Of a stretch of DNA of 25,364 nucleotides, positions 17,444 through 23,349 are shown piece after piece (positions within the stretch are counted from its first letter, which is position 1; each line of letters begins with the position of its first letter). Below the pieces are notes generated by a model. That model was not told where the DNA came from, did not search any database, and saw only the letters and a list, made by a program, of their open reading frames with translations. The DNA is from a virus. The stretch is from the IMG/VR virus record IMGVR_UViG_3300030430_000877, positions 1 through 25,364 of that record, one strand, 5' to 3'. A program made the position numbers and the translations under genes.

Positions 17444-17691
17444 TGTCTAGATATGCAAGTGTTTCTGGTGCATCACGGTATTCCAAAGCAACTCTTGATA
17501 AGGTCTACAAGCGTGGGCTAGGTGCATACTATTCATCAGGCTCTAGACCAAAGGTATCAGCACATCAGTGGGCTATGGGCAGGGTAAAATCTTTTGTGTC
17601 GGGCAAGGGCGGTGCAAGGAAAGCTGATGCTGATTTGCTGCGCGGTGGTAGCAAGAAGAAAAAGAAGACAGCCACAAAGAAGAAAAAATGA
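17443..17691 (+). CDS. Small basic protein, DUF5824-like
   Basis: 82 residues. The central part, YKRGLGAYYSSGSRPKVSAHQWAMG then VKSFVSGKGGARKADADLL (about 22-66), matches a motif I associate with DUF5824 phage proteins (GLxAYxSSGSRPxxSxxxWAxxRVxSF). The C-terminus is an almost pure lysine tail (KKKKKTATKKKK). Function unknown; the tail suggests binding to DNA or RNA. It overlaps the endolysin start by ATGA, so it belongs to the lysis/late transcript. Confidence 0.6.
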   Translation: MSRYASVSGASRYSKATLDKVYKRGLGAYYSSGSRPKVSAHQWAMGRVKSFVSGKGGARKADADLLRGGSKKKKKTATKKKK

Positions 17692-18140
17692 ACAAAGATA
17701 AACTCCGTGAAGAGATAGCTGAAGACGAAGGCTGCAAGTACGAAATATACCTAGATCATTTAGGAATCTGCACGACAGGTGTAGGCCACATGATTACTGA
17801 GGCTGACGAAGAATATGGCAAGCCTGTGGGTACAGTTGTTGAACAAGAGCGTGTGCGTCAGTTGTTTGCTCTTGATATGGCTGTGACTCTTGATGAGTGC
17901 CGGGTGTTGTATGATGACTTTGATGATCTGCCACAAGAGTGCCAGCACATCATAGCTAACATGATGTTCAACATGGGGCGTCCCCGGCTATCCAAGTTCA
18001 AAGGCATGAAGGCTGGTGTAGATGCTAGAGACTGGAACAAAGCAGCAGATGAAATGGTAGACTCGCGGTGGTACACTCAAGTACCCAACCGGGCTAGACG
18101 TTTGGTGGATCGTATGAGAGCATTGGCAGATGGTAGCTAA
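17688..18140 (+). CDS. Endolysin, GH24 lysozyme (T4 lysozyme type)
   Basis: 150 residues. The catalytic Glu-8aa-Asp-5aa-Thr arrangement of T4 lysozyme (E11, D20, T26) is present: E14 in EDEG, D23 in YLDHLG and T29 in TTGVGH, with identical spacing. Helical C-terminal lobe with MMFNMGRPRLSKFKGM (about 92-107) and a final WYTQVPNRARRLVDRM (about 128-143), both typical of phage GH24 enzymes. It cuts the beta-1,4 bond between MurNAc and GlcNAc in peptidoglycan. There is no signal peptide, so it needs a holin to reach the wall; two candidates lie upstream. Slightly shorter than T4 lysozyme (164). Confidence 0.92.
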   Translation: MNKDKLREEIAEDEGCKYEIYLDHLGICTTGVGHMITEADEEYGKPVGTVVEQERVRQLFALDMAVTLDECRVLYDDFDDLPQECQHIIANMMFNMGRPRLSKFKGMKAGVDARDWNKAADEMVDSRWYTQVPNRARRLVDRMRALADGS

Positions 18141-18426
18141 ACGATTTCAAAATCCCAAGGGTGGGCTGAACAAGGCTGGCAGGGCTTTCTTCAAACGCAC
18201 TACCGGAGCCAGACTCAAGCCACCCGTCAAACGCGGAGATAGCCCCAGAAGGGCTAGTTTCTTGGCCCGTATGGGCAATATGAGGGGGGCAGAGTACAAA
18301 AATGGCAAGCCGACACGGTTGTTATTATCACTCCGGGCATGGGGTGCAAGCAGCAAGGCTGATGCAAAGAAGAAGGCAGCAGCAATATCTAAGCGTAACA
18401 AAGCCAAAAAGAAAGGAAAGAAGTGA
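18130..18426 (+). CDS. Small basic protein, DUF6321-like
   Basis: 98 residues; ATG 18130 overlaps the endolysin end by 11 bases. It reads KGGLNKAGRAFFKRTTGARL, KPPVKRGDSPRRASFLARMG, then TRLLLSLRAWGASSKADAKKKA and a Lys-rich tail (KRNKAKKKGKK). The GGLxxxGRxxxK, RRxSFxARMGxM and LRAWG signatures fit a widespread phage and environmental family that I recall as DUF6321; the number should be checked. Function unknown. The charge suggests nucleic acid binding. TGATG links it to the next ORF. Confidence 0.6.
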   Translation: MVAKRFQNPKGGLNKAGRAFFKRTTGARLKPPVKRGDSPRRASFLARMGNMRGAEYKNGKPTRLLLSLRAWGASSKADAKKKAAAISKRNKAKKKGKK

Positions 18427-18557
18427 TGCCGGGGCATTCAAAGAAAAAAAAGATGATGAAAAACGGTAACGGTGGTATGCTGACAGCCAAGCAGAAAACT
18501 CTGCCAGCAGCACTGCAAAAGAAAATTATTGCGTCAAAGAAGAAGAGGAAAAAGTAA
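18426..18557 (+). CDS. Lysine-rich mini-protein MPGH-1 (43 residues)
   Basis: It begins MPGHSKKKKMMKNGNGG and ends SKKKRKK; 17 of 43 residues are Lys or Arg. The start overlaps the previous stop (TGATG) and the stop is followed directly by the next ATG (TAAATG), so it reads as part of the operon and not as chance. Its N-terminus matches the following ORF (MPGH, then Gly/Lys), suggesting tandem duplication. Function unknown. Confidence 0.55.
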   Translation: MPGHSKKKKMMKNGNGGMLTAKQKTLPAALQKKIIASKKKRKK

Positions 18558-18674
18558 ATGCCAGGACATTATGGTGGTAAAAAAGGCGGCATGAAGTCTG
18601 CCAAGATGAAGAAGCAAGCGGCAACAGCCATAGCCATGAAGAAGGCTGGCAAGAAGCCTAAAAAGAAGCGTTAG
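18558..18674 (+). CDS. Lysine-rich mini-protein MPGH-2 (38 residues)
   Basis: It begins MPGHYGGKKGGMKSAKMKKQ and ends KKPKKKR; 15 of 38 residues are Lys or Arg. It is the last gene of the plus-strand late operon. Its TAG (18672-18674) overlaps the TAA of the converging minus-strand gene (18671-18673). Similar MPGHYGxK mini-proteins occur at the end of late operons in other phages. Role unknown; DNA compaction or a virion-internal basic peptide are possibilities. Confidence 0.55.
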   Translation: MPGHYGGKKGGMKSAKMKKQAATAIAMKKAGKKPKKKR

Positions 18675-18922
18675 GTCACTAACTCTCCACCGCTTGCAAT
18701 ATACTGAGCAAGGCACTCTATGACATGTGCCTCTGTGGTGTATGCACTGGCATCAGTCAGTGATACAACGTGCTTGGGTTTCAGTGGCTCAAAGCCATGA
18801 TGCTCAAGGATTCTAAACAATCCCCAGCCCGACAAGATTAGCGCGGCATAGTAGTCAGGTGCTACCAGCCTCGCTTCTTTGATGTCTATATGCTTTTTTA
18901 GTGAAACAACTTTCGTTTCCAT
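18671..18922 (-). CDS. Small protein of unknown function (83 residues)
   Basis: The start at ATG 18922 (METKVVSLKKHIDIKEARL) is preferred: GGGGGAG lies about 10 bases upstream, whereas ATG 18946 has no ribosome site. It overlaps the 71-residue gene upstream by 68 bases in another frame. Mixed alpha/beta composition, with APDYYAALILSGWGLFRILE in the middle. No family recognised. Last gene of the minus-strand operon, converging on the late operon. Confidence 0.55.
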   Translation of the reverse strand: METKVVSLKKHIDIKEARLVAPDYYAALILSGWGLFRILEHHGFEPLKPKHVVSLTDASAYTTEAHVIECLAQYIASGGELVT

Positions 18923-19070
18923 AACACAGTAACTCCCCCAAGCCATTGATGACCCAGTACCCTGTCACCAACGGCATTGATTTCTTACAAGACTCACAGG
19001 CCACATAGTCGATTGCTGGCTGTTTAAACGCCCTCTCAGCGGCTTTGTCACGTTTCCGCTTCCTTACCAC
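18855..19070 (-). CDS. Small putative zinc-binding protein (71 residues)
   Basis: Starts at a GTG (19068-19070) that overlaps the preceding stop by 7 bases. Basic N-terminus (VRKRKRDKAAERAFK), then a CxxC pair (C25, C28) and a second pair (C49, C55) around GLGELLCYGNESCF. Four cysteines in two pairs suggest a zinc ribbon or finger with unusual second spacing. Its final 22 codons overlap the next gene. Both frames look protein-like there, so both are kept. Function unknown. Confidence 0.5.
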   Translation of the reverse strand: MVRKRKRDKAAERAFKQPAIDYVACESCKKSMPLVTGYWVINGLGELLCYGNESCFTKKAYRHQRSEAGST

Positions 19071-19426
19071 CTCTTTTTTACTTTCATCTGTTGTGGGGCT
19101 TCCTGCCGCCCTTCTGGGTAGTGTTGTGTTTCAACGGCCTCTGCAATAGGCTTGAATCCACCTTGTGAAACATTGTCTGCAATGCTGTCCGCTGACTCCA
19201 TCTCAAACACCTCATTGATTGCGATGCCAATAGATCCATCAGCCTCTGTCCAGCCTGACACTTCATACTTGACATCTGGTGACAGTGTAATAGGCCCAAT
19301 CTGTTTCATAATAGGGTCATAGCACTGCATGTTTGCATTGCCATAGTCCGGCGCACGATCTGATTTCTTGTCCCGGTTAGGGAACAACTTAAACCCAAAC
19401 ACTTTCTTTCTTTGTTTTACAGGCAT
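19064..19426 (-). CDS. Conserved-looking phage protein of unknown function (120 residues)
   Basis: ATG 19426 lies one base after the stop of the annealing-protein gene, with GGAG inside that gene's last codons. Basic N-terminus (PVKQRKKVFGFKLFPNRDKK), then a beta-rich middle (ITLSPDVKYEVSGWTEADGS) and an acidic helix (INEVFEMESADSIADNV). No motif identifies it. Tight coupling to the annealing protein suggests a role in DNA metabolism, for example as an accessory or single-strand-binding partner. This is inference from position only. Confidence 0.6.
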   Translation of the reverse strand: MPVKQRKKVFGFKLFPNRDKKSDRAPDYGNANMQCYDPIMKQIGPITLSPDVKYEVSGWTEADGSIGIAINEVFEMESADSIADNVSQGGFKPIAEAVETQHYPEGRQEAPQQMKVKKRW

Positions 19427-19427
19427 A

Positions 19428-20138
19428 CTACCACTCCAGTTTTAATCTACGCGCAGCTTGCGCTAGTTCTTCTTCAATCTTAGCAAACACCTCTGGTGCA
19501 TGTTCTTTTGCGTGTCTCATACAATCAGCAAAATAGTTTGGCGAAACCAATCTCTCAAAGTCATTAGATGTTTTCATGTTGACTGGGCTACATTTCATAT
19601 GAACCTCACGCAAAAAGTTTCTTGCCTTTTGCGCCTCTGGATCAAACCCATTCGTATCAGACTTGCTCTCTGCCTCTTTGGCGAGGTGTACAAGCAAAGC
19701 ATTGGCTGCCTTCTCTTCTTCAGTCGGCGCAAGGTCTGGATTGCTTTTTTCAAAATTATCTGCCTCAGCTTCTGAGTAAACAAAACCAGCGACACCAAGC
19801 AATTTCAAGATAACTCTATCCTTGGCGCGTTTCTCAGCCATAGCGAAAGGATAATTATTAGTAGTGTTGCGCGGTGTGCTTTCACCTATTGACCATTCAG
19901 AGAAATCACCCAAGTATCCAGTGACGCAGACAACCGCTATGTTTTTCTCTGCGTCTGTTTCGATAATCATTGGTGGGTCAAATCTCATGTTTTTTTTGTG
20001 AGCAATACGCTCTAAGGCTTTGTGGTAAACAACCGGCGTACCCCGGCAGTTCCACACAGCACCCTGATCCATGACAGGACTCATGCCCACCTCTTGCAAG
20101 GCTTCGATGAGGTTTTGTGGCAAGTCTGCTCTAGCCAT
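19428..20138 (-). CDS. Probable single-strand DNA annealing protein (ERF/RAD52-like)
   Basis: 236 residues. The core (about 35-130) has strands VVYHKALERIAHKK, IIETDAEKNIAVVCVTGYLG, then the diagnostic block NYPFAMAEKRAKDRVILKLL ending GVAGFVYSEAEADNF. This resembles the helix of ERF and RAD52 annealing proteins (SAxTYARRYAL / ALKTAxSDALKRA) followed by an acidic tail. Such proteins pair complementary strands during phage recombination. An exonuclease of the PD-(D/E)XK fold lies two genes upstream in the same operon, the usual partner. The C-terminal ~100 residues are helical. Confidence in the exact family is moderate; a different RecT-like annealase is possible. Confidence 0.6.
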   Translation of the reverse strand: MARADLPQNLIEALQEVGMSPVMDQGAVWNCRGTPVVYHKALERIAHKKNMRFDPPMIIETDAEKNIAVVCVTGYLGDFSEWSIGESTPRNTTNNYPFAMAEKRAKDRVILKLLGVAGFVYSEAEADNFEKSNPDLAPTEEEKAANALLVHLAKEAESKSDTNGFDPEAQKARNFLREVHMKCSPVNMKTSNDFERLVSPNYFADCMRHAKEHAPEVFAKIEEELAQAARRLKLEW

Positions 20139-20271
20139 TTTTTTGCTCCATCAAATCTGCAATCAGTTTCAAAGCCGTGGTAAAGGCAACCATTTGTTCT
20201 AGCACCTTTGCTTCTAGTTCATCAATTTTCATCTGCATCATGTCGAGACGCTGTTGTGTTTCTTCATCCAT
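20131..20271 (-). CDS. Small coiled-coil protein (46 residues)
   Basis: Reads MDEETQQRLDMMQMKIDELE and continues as heptads (KVLEQMVAFTTALKLIADLM). The start overlaps the stop of the winged-helix gene by 8 bases (ATGGATGA) with AGAGG just before it; the stop overlaps the start of the annealing-protein gene by 8 bases. Without it a 125-base gap would break an otherwise gapless operon. Probably a small oligomerisation or adaptor protein; no family recognised. Confidence 0.6.
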   Translation of the reverse strand: MDEETQQRLDMMQMKIDELEAKVLEQMVAFTTALKLIADLMEQKNG

Positions 20272-20626
20272 CCTCTTGCTCCACATAAAATTCTGTTGCC
20301 CACATCACCAACTGACCACGGCCTGACTTGCCCTTACGCTTGCGGTCATCCACCTTCACCAGCCCCTTCTCTTTTAGTTGCTTGTACCGGGCAGTGACTG
20401 TGCTGTAGCCATAGTGTGGCAGTCTTGCTTGAACCTCATCAGAGATGCACCCTGTCGTACCAAAGTCTTGTATGGCTTCAAGAACTATCTGTTCCATACG
20501 GTTTGCGTCTAGGCTCTCAGCCGCCGCGTGACTTGTTGATGGGTCTTCATTCCGTACCAGCTTGTAAACTGGCGTGGGTATCGAAAACAAATCATCCATG
20601 TCATCTAAATCTTTCGCTGTAATCAT
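20264..20626 (-). CDS. Winged-helix DNA-binding protein
   Basis: Start at ATG 20626, which overlaps the exonuclease stop as ATGA and has GGGAG 8 bases upstream; a TTG at 20632 is less likely. 120 residues. A Ser/Thr region (NEDPSTSHAAAESLDANR) precedes a winged-helix domain (about 40-105): MEQIVLEAIQDFGTTGCISD, then EVQARLPHYGYSTVTARYKQ as the recognition helix and KGLVKVDDRKRKGKSGRGQL as the wing. Small phage proteins of this type sit among replication/recombination genes and are thought to act as regulators or replication accessories. Confidence 0.7.
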   Translation of the reverse strand: MITAKDLDDMDDLFSIPTPVYKLVRNEDPSTSHAAAESLDANRMEQIVLEAIQDFGTTGCISDEVQARLPHYGYSTVTARYKQLKEKGLVKVDDRKRKGKSGRGQLVMWATEFYVEQEDG

Positions 20627-21495
20627 TTCCAAAACTCCCTTGCTAGTTGAAGAATATGTGGCCCATGTTTCCTTGCGATCTCCGTAAAGTCGGGGGCAAC
20701 AAGGCCAGCTAGTGTGTGCCAGTTTCCGTTAGCGGCACGAATAAGATTTTGTGTTGTAATCCAACTACGCTTCACATCTTGGTAGACTTGCTCAAGATGT
20801 TGCTCTTGTAGCAGTTCGCAGTTGTCCTCATCCCAGATGTGATAACCTGATGCAGTGACTTGTAGCAGTGATGGCTTCTGACCTGTCGCTCTCCAATACA
20901 CCGACATCTGTTTGATATTATTTTCGCTAGGCTGGGTGTCGGGCTTTGGTATGCGCCATGTGCGTGTGCCATCTTTTTTCAGTGGGTTTCTCTGTGGCAT
21001 TTTGCATTTGAGATCGCACAGCACATCACCACCATAAAAGTCGCGGAACATCATAATCTTTACATCAAGTTCTGGGACGCTATGCCACGTTTGATGCTCA
21101 CCGTTGATAATGTTGAGTCCATGTTTGTTTTGCCAAGCCTTCAAGCCTTCAAGAGCGTTGCCAAGCATATCAGGCAAGTATTCTCTAAAAGCCTCAAACT
21201 CCTCTCTGTCTTTGCCTTCGTCCCAATCCCTTGGGACATACTCATCAAAGTCTGCCATCATGTGCCGGGTAGCTTCAGCAACTGACATACCGTCTTGCTT
21301 TCCCTTGTCTGGGTCAAAGTTTTCCAATCCCTCGACACGGCGCACCCCACCCTCAACGGTGCGTCCTGTGAGCATAGCTGCATTATCTGGAAACACAGGG
21401 TTTAGATTCGTTGTCGCTCTGAGCCACAACTTAAATATCATTTCGTATTTTGGTGACGTTGCGCCACTCGCGCTATCGTGTTGGTAAATATCCAT
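20623..21495 (-). CDS. PD-(D/E)XK exonuclease (Cas4/YqaJ/lambda-Exo superfamily)
   Basis: 290 residues. Nuclease motifs in order: GRTVE with E48, an acidic residue before the core (D144 or D152), D161-L-K163 in the LCDLKCK strand, and QMSVY (Q196, Y200), the Q-x-x-x-Y helix typical of this superfamily. In the PD-(D/E)XK fold these residues bind two metal ions to cut DNA from an end. Together with the annealing protein downstream it forms a likely exonuclease-annealase recombination pair. The start overlaps the upstream stop by one base (TAATG). The C-terminal codons contain one copy of the AACTAGCAA element. Confidence 0.75.
   Translation of the reverse strand: MDIYQHDSASGATSPKYEMIFKLWLRATTNLNPVFPDNAAMLTGRTVEGGVRRVEGLENFDPDKGKQDGMSVAEATRHMMADFDEYVPRDWDEGKDREEFEAFREYLPDMLGNALEGLKAWQNKHGLNIINGEHQTWHSVPELDVKIMMFRDFYGGDVLCDLKCKMPQRNPLKKDGTRTWRIPKPDTQPSENNIKQMSVYWRATGQKPSLLQVTASGYHIWDEDNCELLQEQHLEQVYQDVKRSWITTQNLIRAANGNWHTLAGLVAPDFTEIARKHGPHILQLAREFWK
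20640..20648 (-). repeat. AACTAGCAA element, copy 1
   Basis: Exact. Inside the last codons of the exonuclease (Leu-Ala), followed by GGGAG and then the ATG of the winged-helix gene at 20626. Confidence 0.6.
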
Positions 21496-21812
21496 TACTG
21501 AATATATCCTCTGTCAGCTTTTTTAACGTAAAGCTTTGGGGTATCAACAATATCTTTTGCTTTTATATTTTTGAGATGATTGATGATGGCTGCATGTGTC
21601 GCGGCAGCAGAGCGACACAACCCAAAATACTCAGGGTCAAACCACGCGCTTTCTTTGTAATAATCGGCATCACTCAGTAGTTCGCGCAGTGCTTCATTGT
21701 CCGTGCCATCAACTAAATAATGTGTTTTTGTCTGACGAATGATTGTCGGTGCAATCAGGTCACGTTCACAATGGTCATCGTAAAACCTTTTTCCAATCTT
21801 TATAGTTTTCAT
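21495..21812 (-). CDS. Tandem paralogue A, unknown function (105 residues)
   Basis: Starts MKTIKIGKRFYDDHCERDLI and contains TKTHYLVDGTDNEAL. About 25 of the first 45 residues are identical to the next gene upstream (21849-22160): KR-Y-DH, D-AP-II-TKTHY-D-T-N-A-EL. The shared half is a compact beta-rich unit; the second halves diverge except for a SAAATH/SAKATL helix. AAGGAG lies 7 bases before the ATG, directly after an AACTAGCAA element. It is early in the divergent operon, consistent with an immediate-early host-modifying role, but nothing in the sequence states a function. Confidence 0.6.
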   Translation of the reverse strand: MKTIKIGKRFYDDHCERDLIAPTIIRQTKTHYLVDGTDNEALRELLSDADYYKESAWFDPEYFGLCRSAAATHAAIINHLKNIKAKDIVDTPKLYVKKADRGYIQ

Positions 21813-21823
21813 TGCTTTCTCCT

Positions 21824-21832
21824 TTGCTAGTT
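21824..21832 (-). repeat. AACTAGCAA element, copy 2
   Basis: Exact. Its last A overlaps AGGAG; the ATG of paralogue A (21812) follows 11 bases after the element. Confidence 0.6.
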
Positions 21833-21848
21833 TTTGCGGCCCTAATTT

Positions 21849-22160
21849 TTATTTTATTTTATGGTCAATACCACCTCTATCGTAAATCTTTGAAACAGAC
21901 TCGCGATAGTCTTTATGGTTTCCTATAATCTTGAGTGTCGCTTTAGCTGAAAGAACAATGCCTCTACAACCGTTTTCCCAATAGTCGGGGAACGTAGTAT
22001 CAGCATACATTTCGGCTCTTTGACGCAACTCAGTCATGGCATCGTTCTCTGTTGCGTCTATGATGTAGTGAGTTTTTGTTTCTTTAATAATCTTTGGGGC
22101 CACGCAGTCACAGTCAACGTGATCCTGATAATATCTTTTTGGAATACGATATGTTTTCAT
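21849..22160 (-). CDS. Tandem paralogue B, unknown function (103 residues)
   Basis: Start at ATG 22160 (MKTYRIPKRYYQDHVDCDCV), chosen because it aligns with the paralogue's start and has TGGAG 7 bases upstream; an in-frame ATG at 22172 lies inside the AACTAGCAA element. Shares the KR-Y-DH-D-AP-II-TKTHY-D block with its neighbour. Differences include extra cysteines (C18, C20) near the N-terminus. It is the first gene after the divergent minus-strand promoter. A 36-base A/T-rich gap separates the pair. Function unknown. Confidence 0.6.
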   Translation of the reverse strand: MKTYRIPKRYYQDHVDCDCVAPKIIKETKTHYIIDATENDAMTELRQRAEMYADTTFPDYWENGCRGIVLSAKATLKIIGNHKDYRESVSKIYDRGGIDHKIK

Positions 22161-22171
22161 TGCTGTCTCCA

Positions 22172-22180
22172 TTGCTAGTT
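22172..22180 (-). repeat. AACTAGCAA element, copy 3
   Basis: Exact, followed by TGGAG and ATG 22160. Copies 2 and 3 may be one inherited leader, since the genes are paralogues. Confidence 0.6.
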
Positions 22181-22185
22181 TTTTT

Positions 22186-22214
22186 ATTTTGGCACAGCGT
22201 AAACATATTGTCAA
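22186..22214 (-). promoter_or_regulatory. Divergent promoter, minus strand (drives 22160 to 18671)
   Basis: Reading minus strand: -35 TTGACA (22214-22209, perfect consensus), a 17-base spacer, then -10 CAAAAT (22191-22186; 4 of 6). It leads into the paralogue/recombination operon. The -35 overlaps that of the opposite promoter almost completely. Confidence 0.55.
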
Positions 22215-22232
22215 CATATTTGTTTTGTGCCA
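22190..22232. promoter_or_regulatory. Dyad operator spanning both divergent promoters
   Basis: TGGCACA (22190-22196) and TGTGCCA (22226-22232) are perfect inverted arms. Their midpoint, base 22211, is also the midpoint of TTGTCAA (22208-22214), the shared -35 core. The outer arms touch each -10 element. Inside, ACATATT repeats directly at 22203 and 22214, 11 bases apart. A regulator bound here would control both operons; the adjacent HTH proteins are natural candidates. Confidence 0.55.
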
Positions 22233-22236
22233 TACT
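22208..22236 (+). promoter_or_regulatory. Divergent promoter, plus strand (drives 22264 to 23750)
   Basis: -35 TTGTCA (22208-22213), a 17-base spacer, -10 CATACT (22231-22236; 4 of 6). A transcript would start near 22243 and reach the HTH gene at 22264, whose ribosome site is GAGGTG. The -35 core is shared with the minus-strand promoter. Confidence 0.5.
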
Positions 22237-22263
22237 GGAAGCCAAATCGAAAAGAGGTGTGTT

Positions 22264-22473
22264 ATGACACTAAGGGAATATTTGAAGACTAACAAGATCA
22301 GTCAGGCCCGATTCGCAAGACGGTGTGGGATTACTCGCTCTGCCGTTTGTCACTTCATAGCTGGCAGACGCTACCCAAGCCCAGAAATCATGCGTAGGAT
22401 TCTATTAGCAACAGATGGTGAGGTAAAGCCGAATGACTTTTTTAATCAGACAATGCTATCGGTGCAACGGTAA
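22264..22473 (+). CDS. Cro-like helix-turn-helix regulator (69 residues)
   Basis: Start at ATG 22264 (MTLREYLKTNKISQARFARR) with GAGGTG just upstream. The HTH of the XRE/Cro type spans about 13-34: SQARFARRCGITRSAVCHFI followed by AGRRYPSPEIMRRILLATDG. A single short domain of this size suits a Cro-type regulator. It is the first gene of the plus operon, facing the minus operon across a dyad operator, so it probably represses one or both promoters. Which one cannot be read from the sequence. Confidence 0.8.
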   Translation: MTLREYLKTNKISQARFARRCGITRSAVCHFIAGRRYPSPEIMRRILLATDGEVKPNDFFNQTMLSVQR

Positions 22474-22696
22474 GGGTTTTCGCTACGTCACGGATTGGTT
22501 TGATCCCACTGATGTTGTTCCAGAGGATTGCGATTTGTGCAACGGAACTGGCAAGCTGCCACCAGAAACTATAGAAGGTGATGGCAGACTGGCTAGACTT
22601 GCGGCGGCTGACCTGTGCTTGCGGTGTGAAACTTTTTTAGATGGCAACCTGACTTGCCCGGTTTGCAAGATGGTGTATGGACAAAGACATGACTGA
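22433..22696 (+). CDS. Zinc-binding protein with DnaJ-type CxxCxGxG repeats
   Basis: 87 residues. Two DnaJ-like motifs, C8-YR-C11-NGKG and C33-DL-C36-NGTG, and a second pair of CxxC knuckles, C62-LR-C65 and C75-PV-C78, giving eight cysteines for two zinc ions. DnaJ itself needs a J-domain, absent here. The start overlaps the HTH gene by 41 bases; no later in-frame start precedes the first zinc motif. Similar proteins in phages are of unknown role, perhaps protein or RNA binding. Confidence 0.65.
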   Translation: MTFLIRQCYRCNGKGFRYVTDWFDPTDVVPEDCDLCNGTGKLPPETIEGDGRLARLAAADLCLRCETFLDGNLTCPVCKMVYGQRHD

Positions 22697-22859
22697 GCAA
22701 GACAACTTCCGCGTCCCAACATACGAAGAAATCATACAGGCTTTGCGATTGCCAGAGGTTGAACAAAAGCTCGACAGCCTTGGCCGGGTGGCTCGCAAAA
22801 AGAACACTGCCAAAAGCGTTTTGACATGGAGTCCTGGCGATGACAAGACAGAAAGATGA
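22677..22859 (+). CDS. Small acidic/helical protein of unknown function (60 residues)
   Basis: ATG 22677 overlaps the zinc-protein stop by 20 bases; ATG 22689 is an alternative start. It reads RVPTYEEIIQALRLPEVEQK, then a basic stretch (GRVARKKNTAKSVLTW). It overlaps the methyltransferase start by 20 bases. The density of overlaps supports it as a gene in the operon. No family recognised. Confidence 0.45.
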   Translation: MDKDMTEQDNFRVPTYEEIIQALRLPEVEQKLDSLGRVARKKNTAKSVLTWSPGDDKTER

Positions 22860-23349
22860 CTTTTATCCGACACCTTTTGTAGCCATTGAAGCATTGCTTG
22901 ACCATGAAACTTTTGATGGTGACATATGGGAGCCAGCTTGTGGCGATGGTGCTATCTCTGCGCCTGTCTCTCTATACCACAACGTCATCAGCACTGATTT
23001 AAACGACTATGGCTTTGGCGAGTCGGGCGTCGATTTTCTCATGGAACAAAACCTTGCAGCCCCCAACATCATAACAAACCCACCATACAAACTGGCTCAA
23101 CAGTTCATACAGAAGGCTATCGACTTGGGTGCAAAGAAGCACTGCTGGTTGTTGCGTCTGTCATTCTTGGAAGGTCAACAACGCCGCGTTTCTCTCTTCG
23201 ACAAACAAAGGCCAGCTAGGGTCTGGGTGTTCTCTCAACGGCTGACAATATGGCGCGGTGATGAAGAACCAAACGGCAGTGGCACAACCGCTTATGGCTG
23301 GTTTGTTTGGGAAGGTAACGCAACGGAAACAAGGATTGATTGGGTATGA
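22840..23349 (+). CDS. DNA adenine (N6) methyltransferase, small phage type
   Basis: 169 residues. SAM-binding motif I, EPACGDGAI (31-39), precedes the catalytic NPPY (80-83, in TNPPYKLAQQF), the order of the N6-adenine class. An FYPTP motif lies near the N-terminus (8-12), and a Trp-rich C-terminal half (VWVFSQRLTIW, YGWFVWEG) closes the fold. It is short and lacks an obvious target-recognition domain. Likely role: methylate phage DNA against host restriction, or mark its own DNA. No cognate restriction enzyme is obvious, but the next gene is a nuclease-fold protein. Confidence 0.8.
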   Translation: MTRQKDDFYPTPFVAIEALLDHETFDGDIWEPACGDGAISAPVSLYHNVISTDLNDYGFGESGVDFLMEQNLAAPNIITNPPYKLAQQFIQKAIDLGAKKHCWLLRLSFLEGQQRRVSLFDKQRPARVWVFSQRLTIWRGDEEPNGSGTTAYGWFVWEGNATETRIDWV

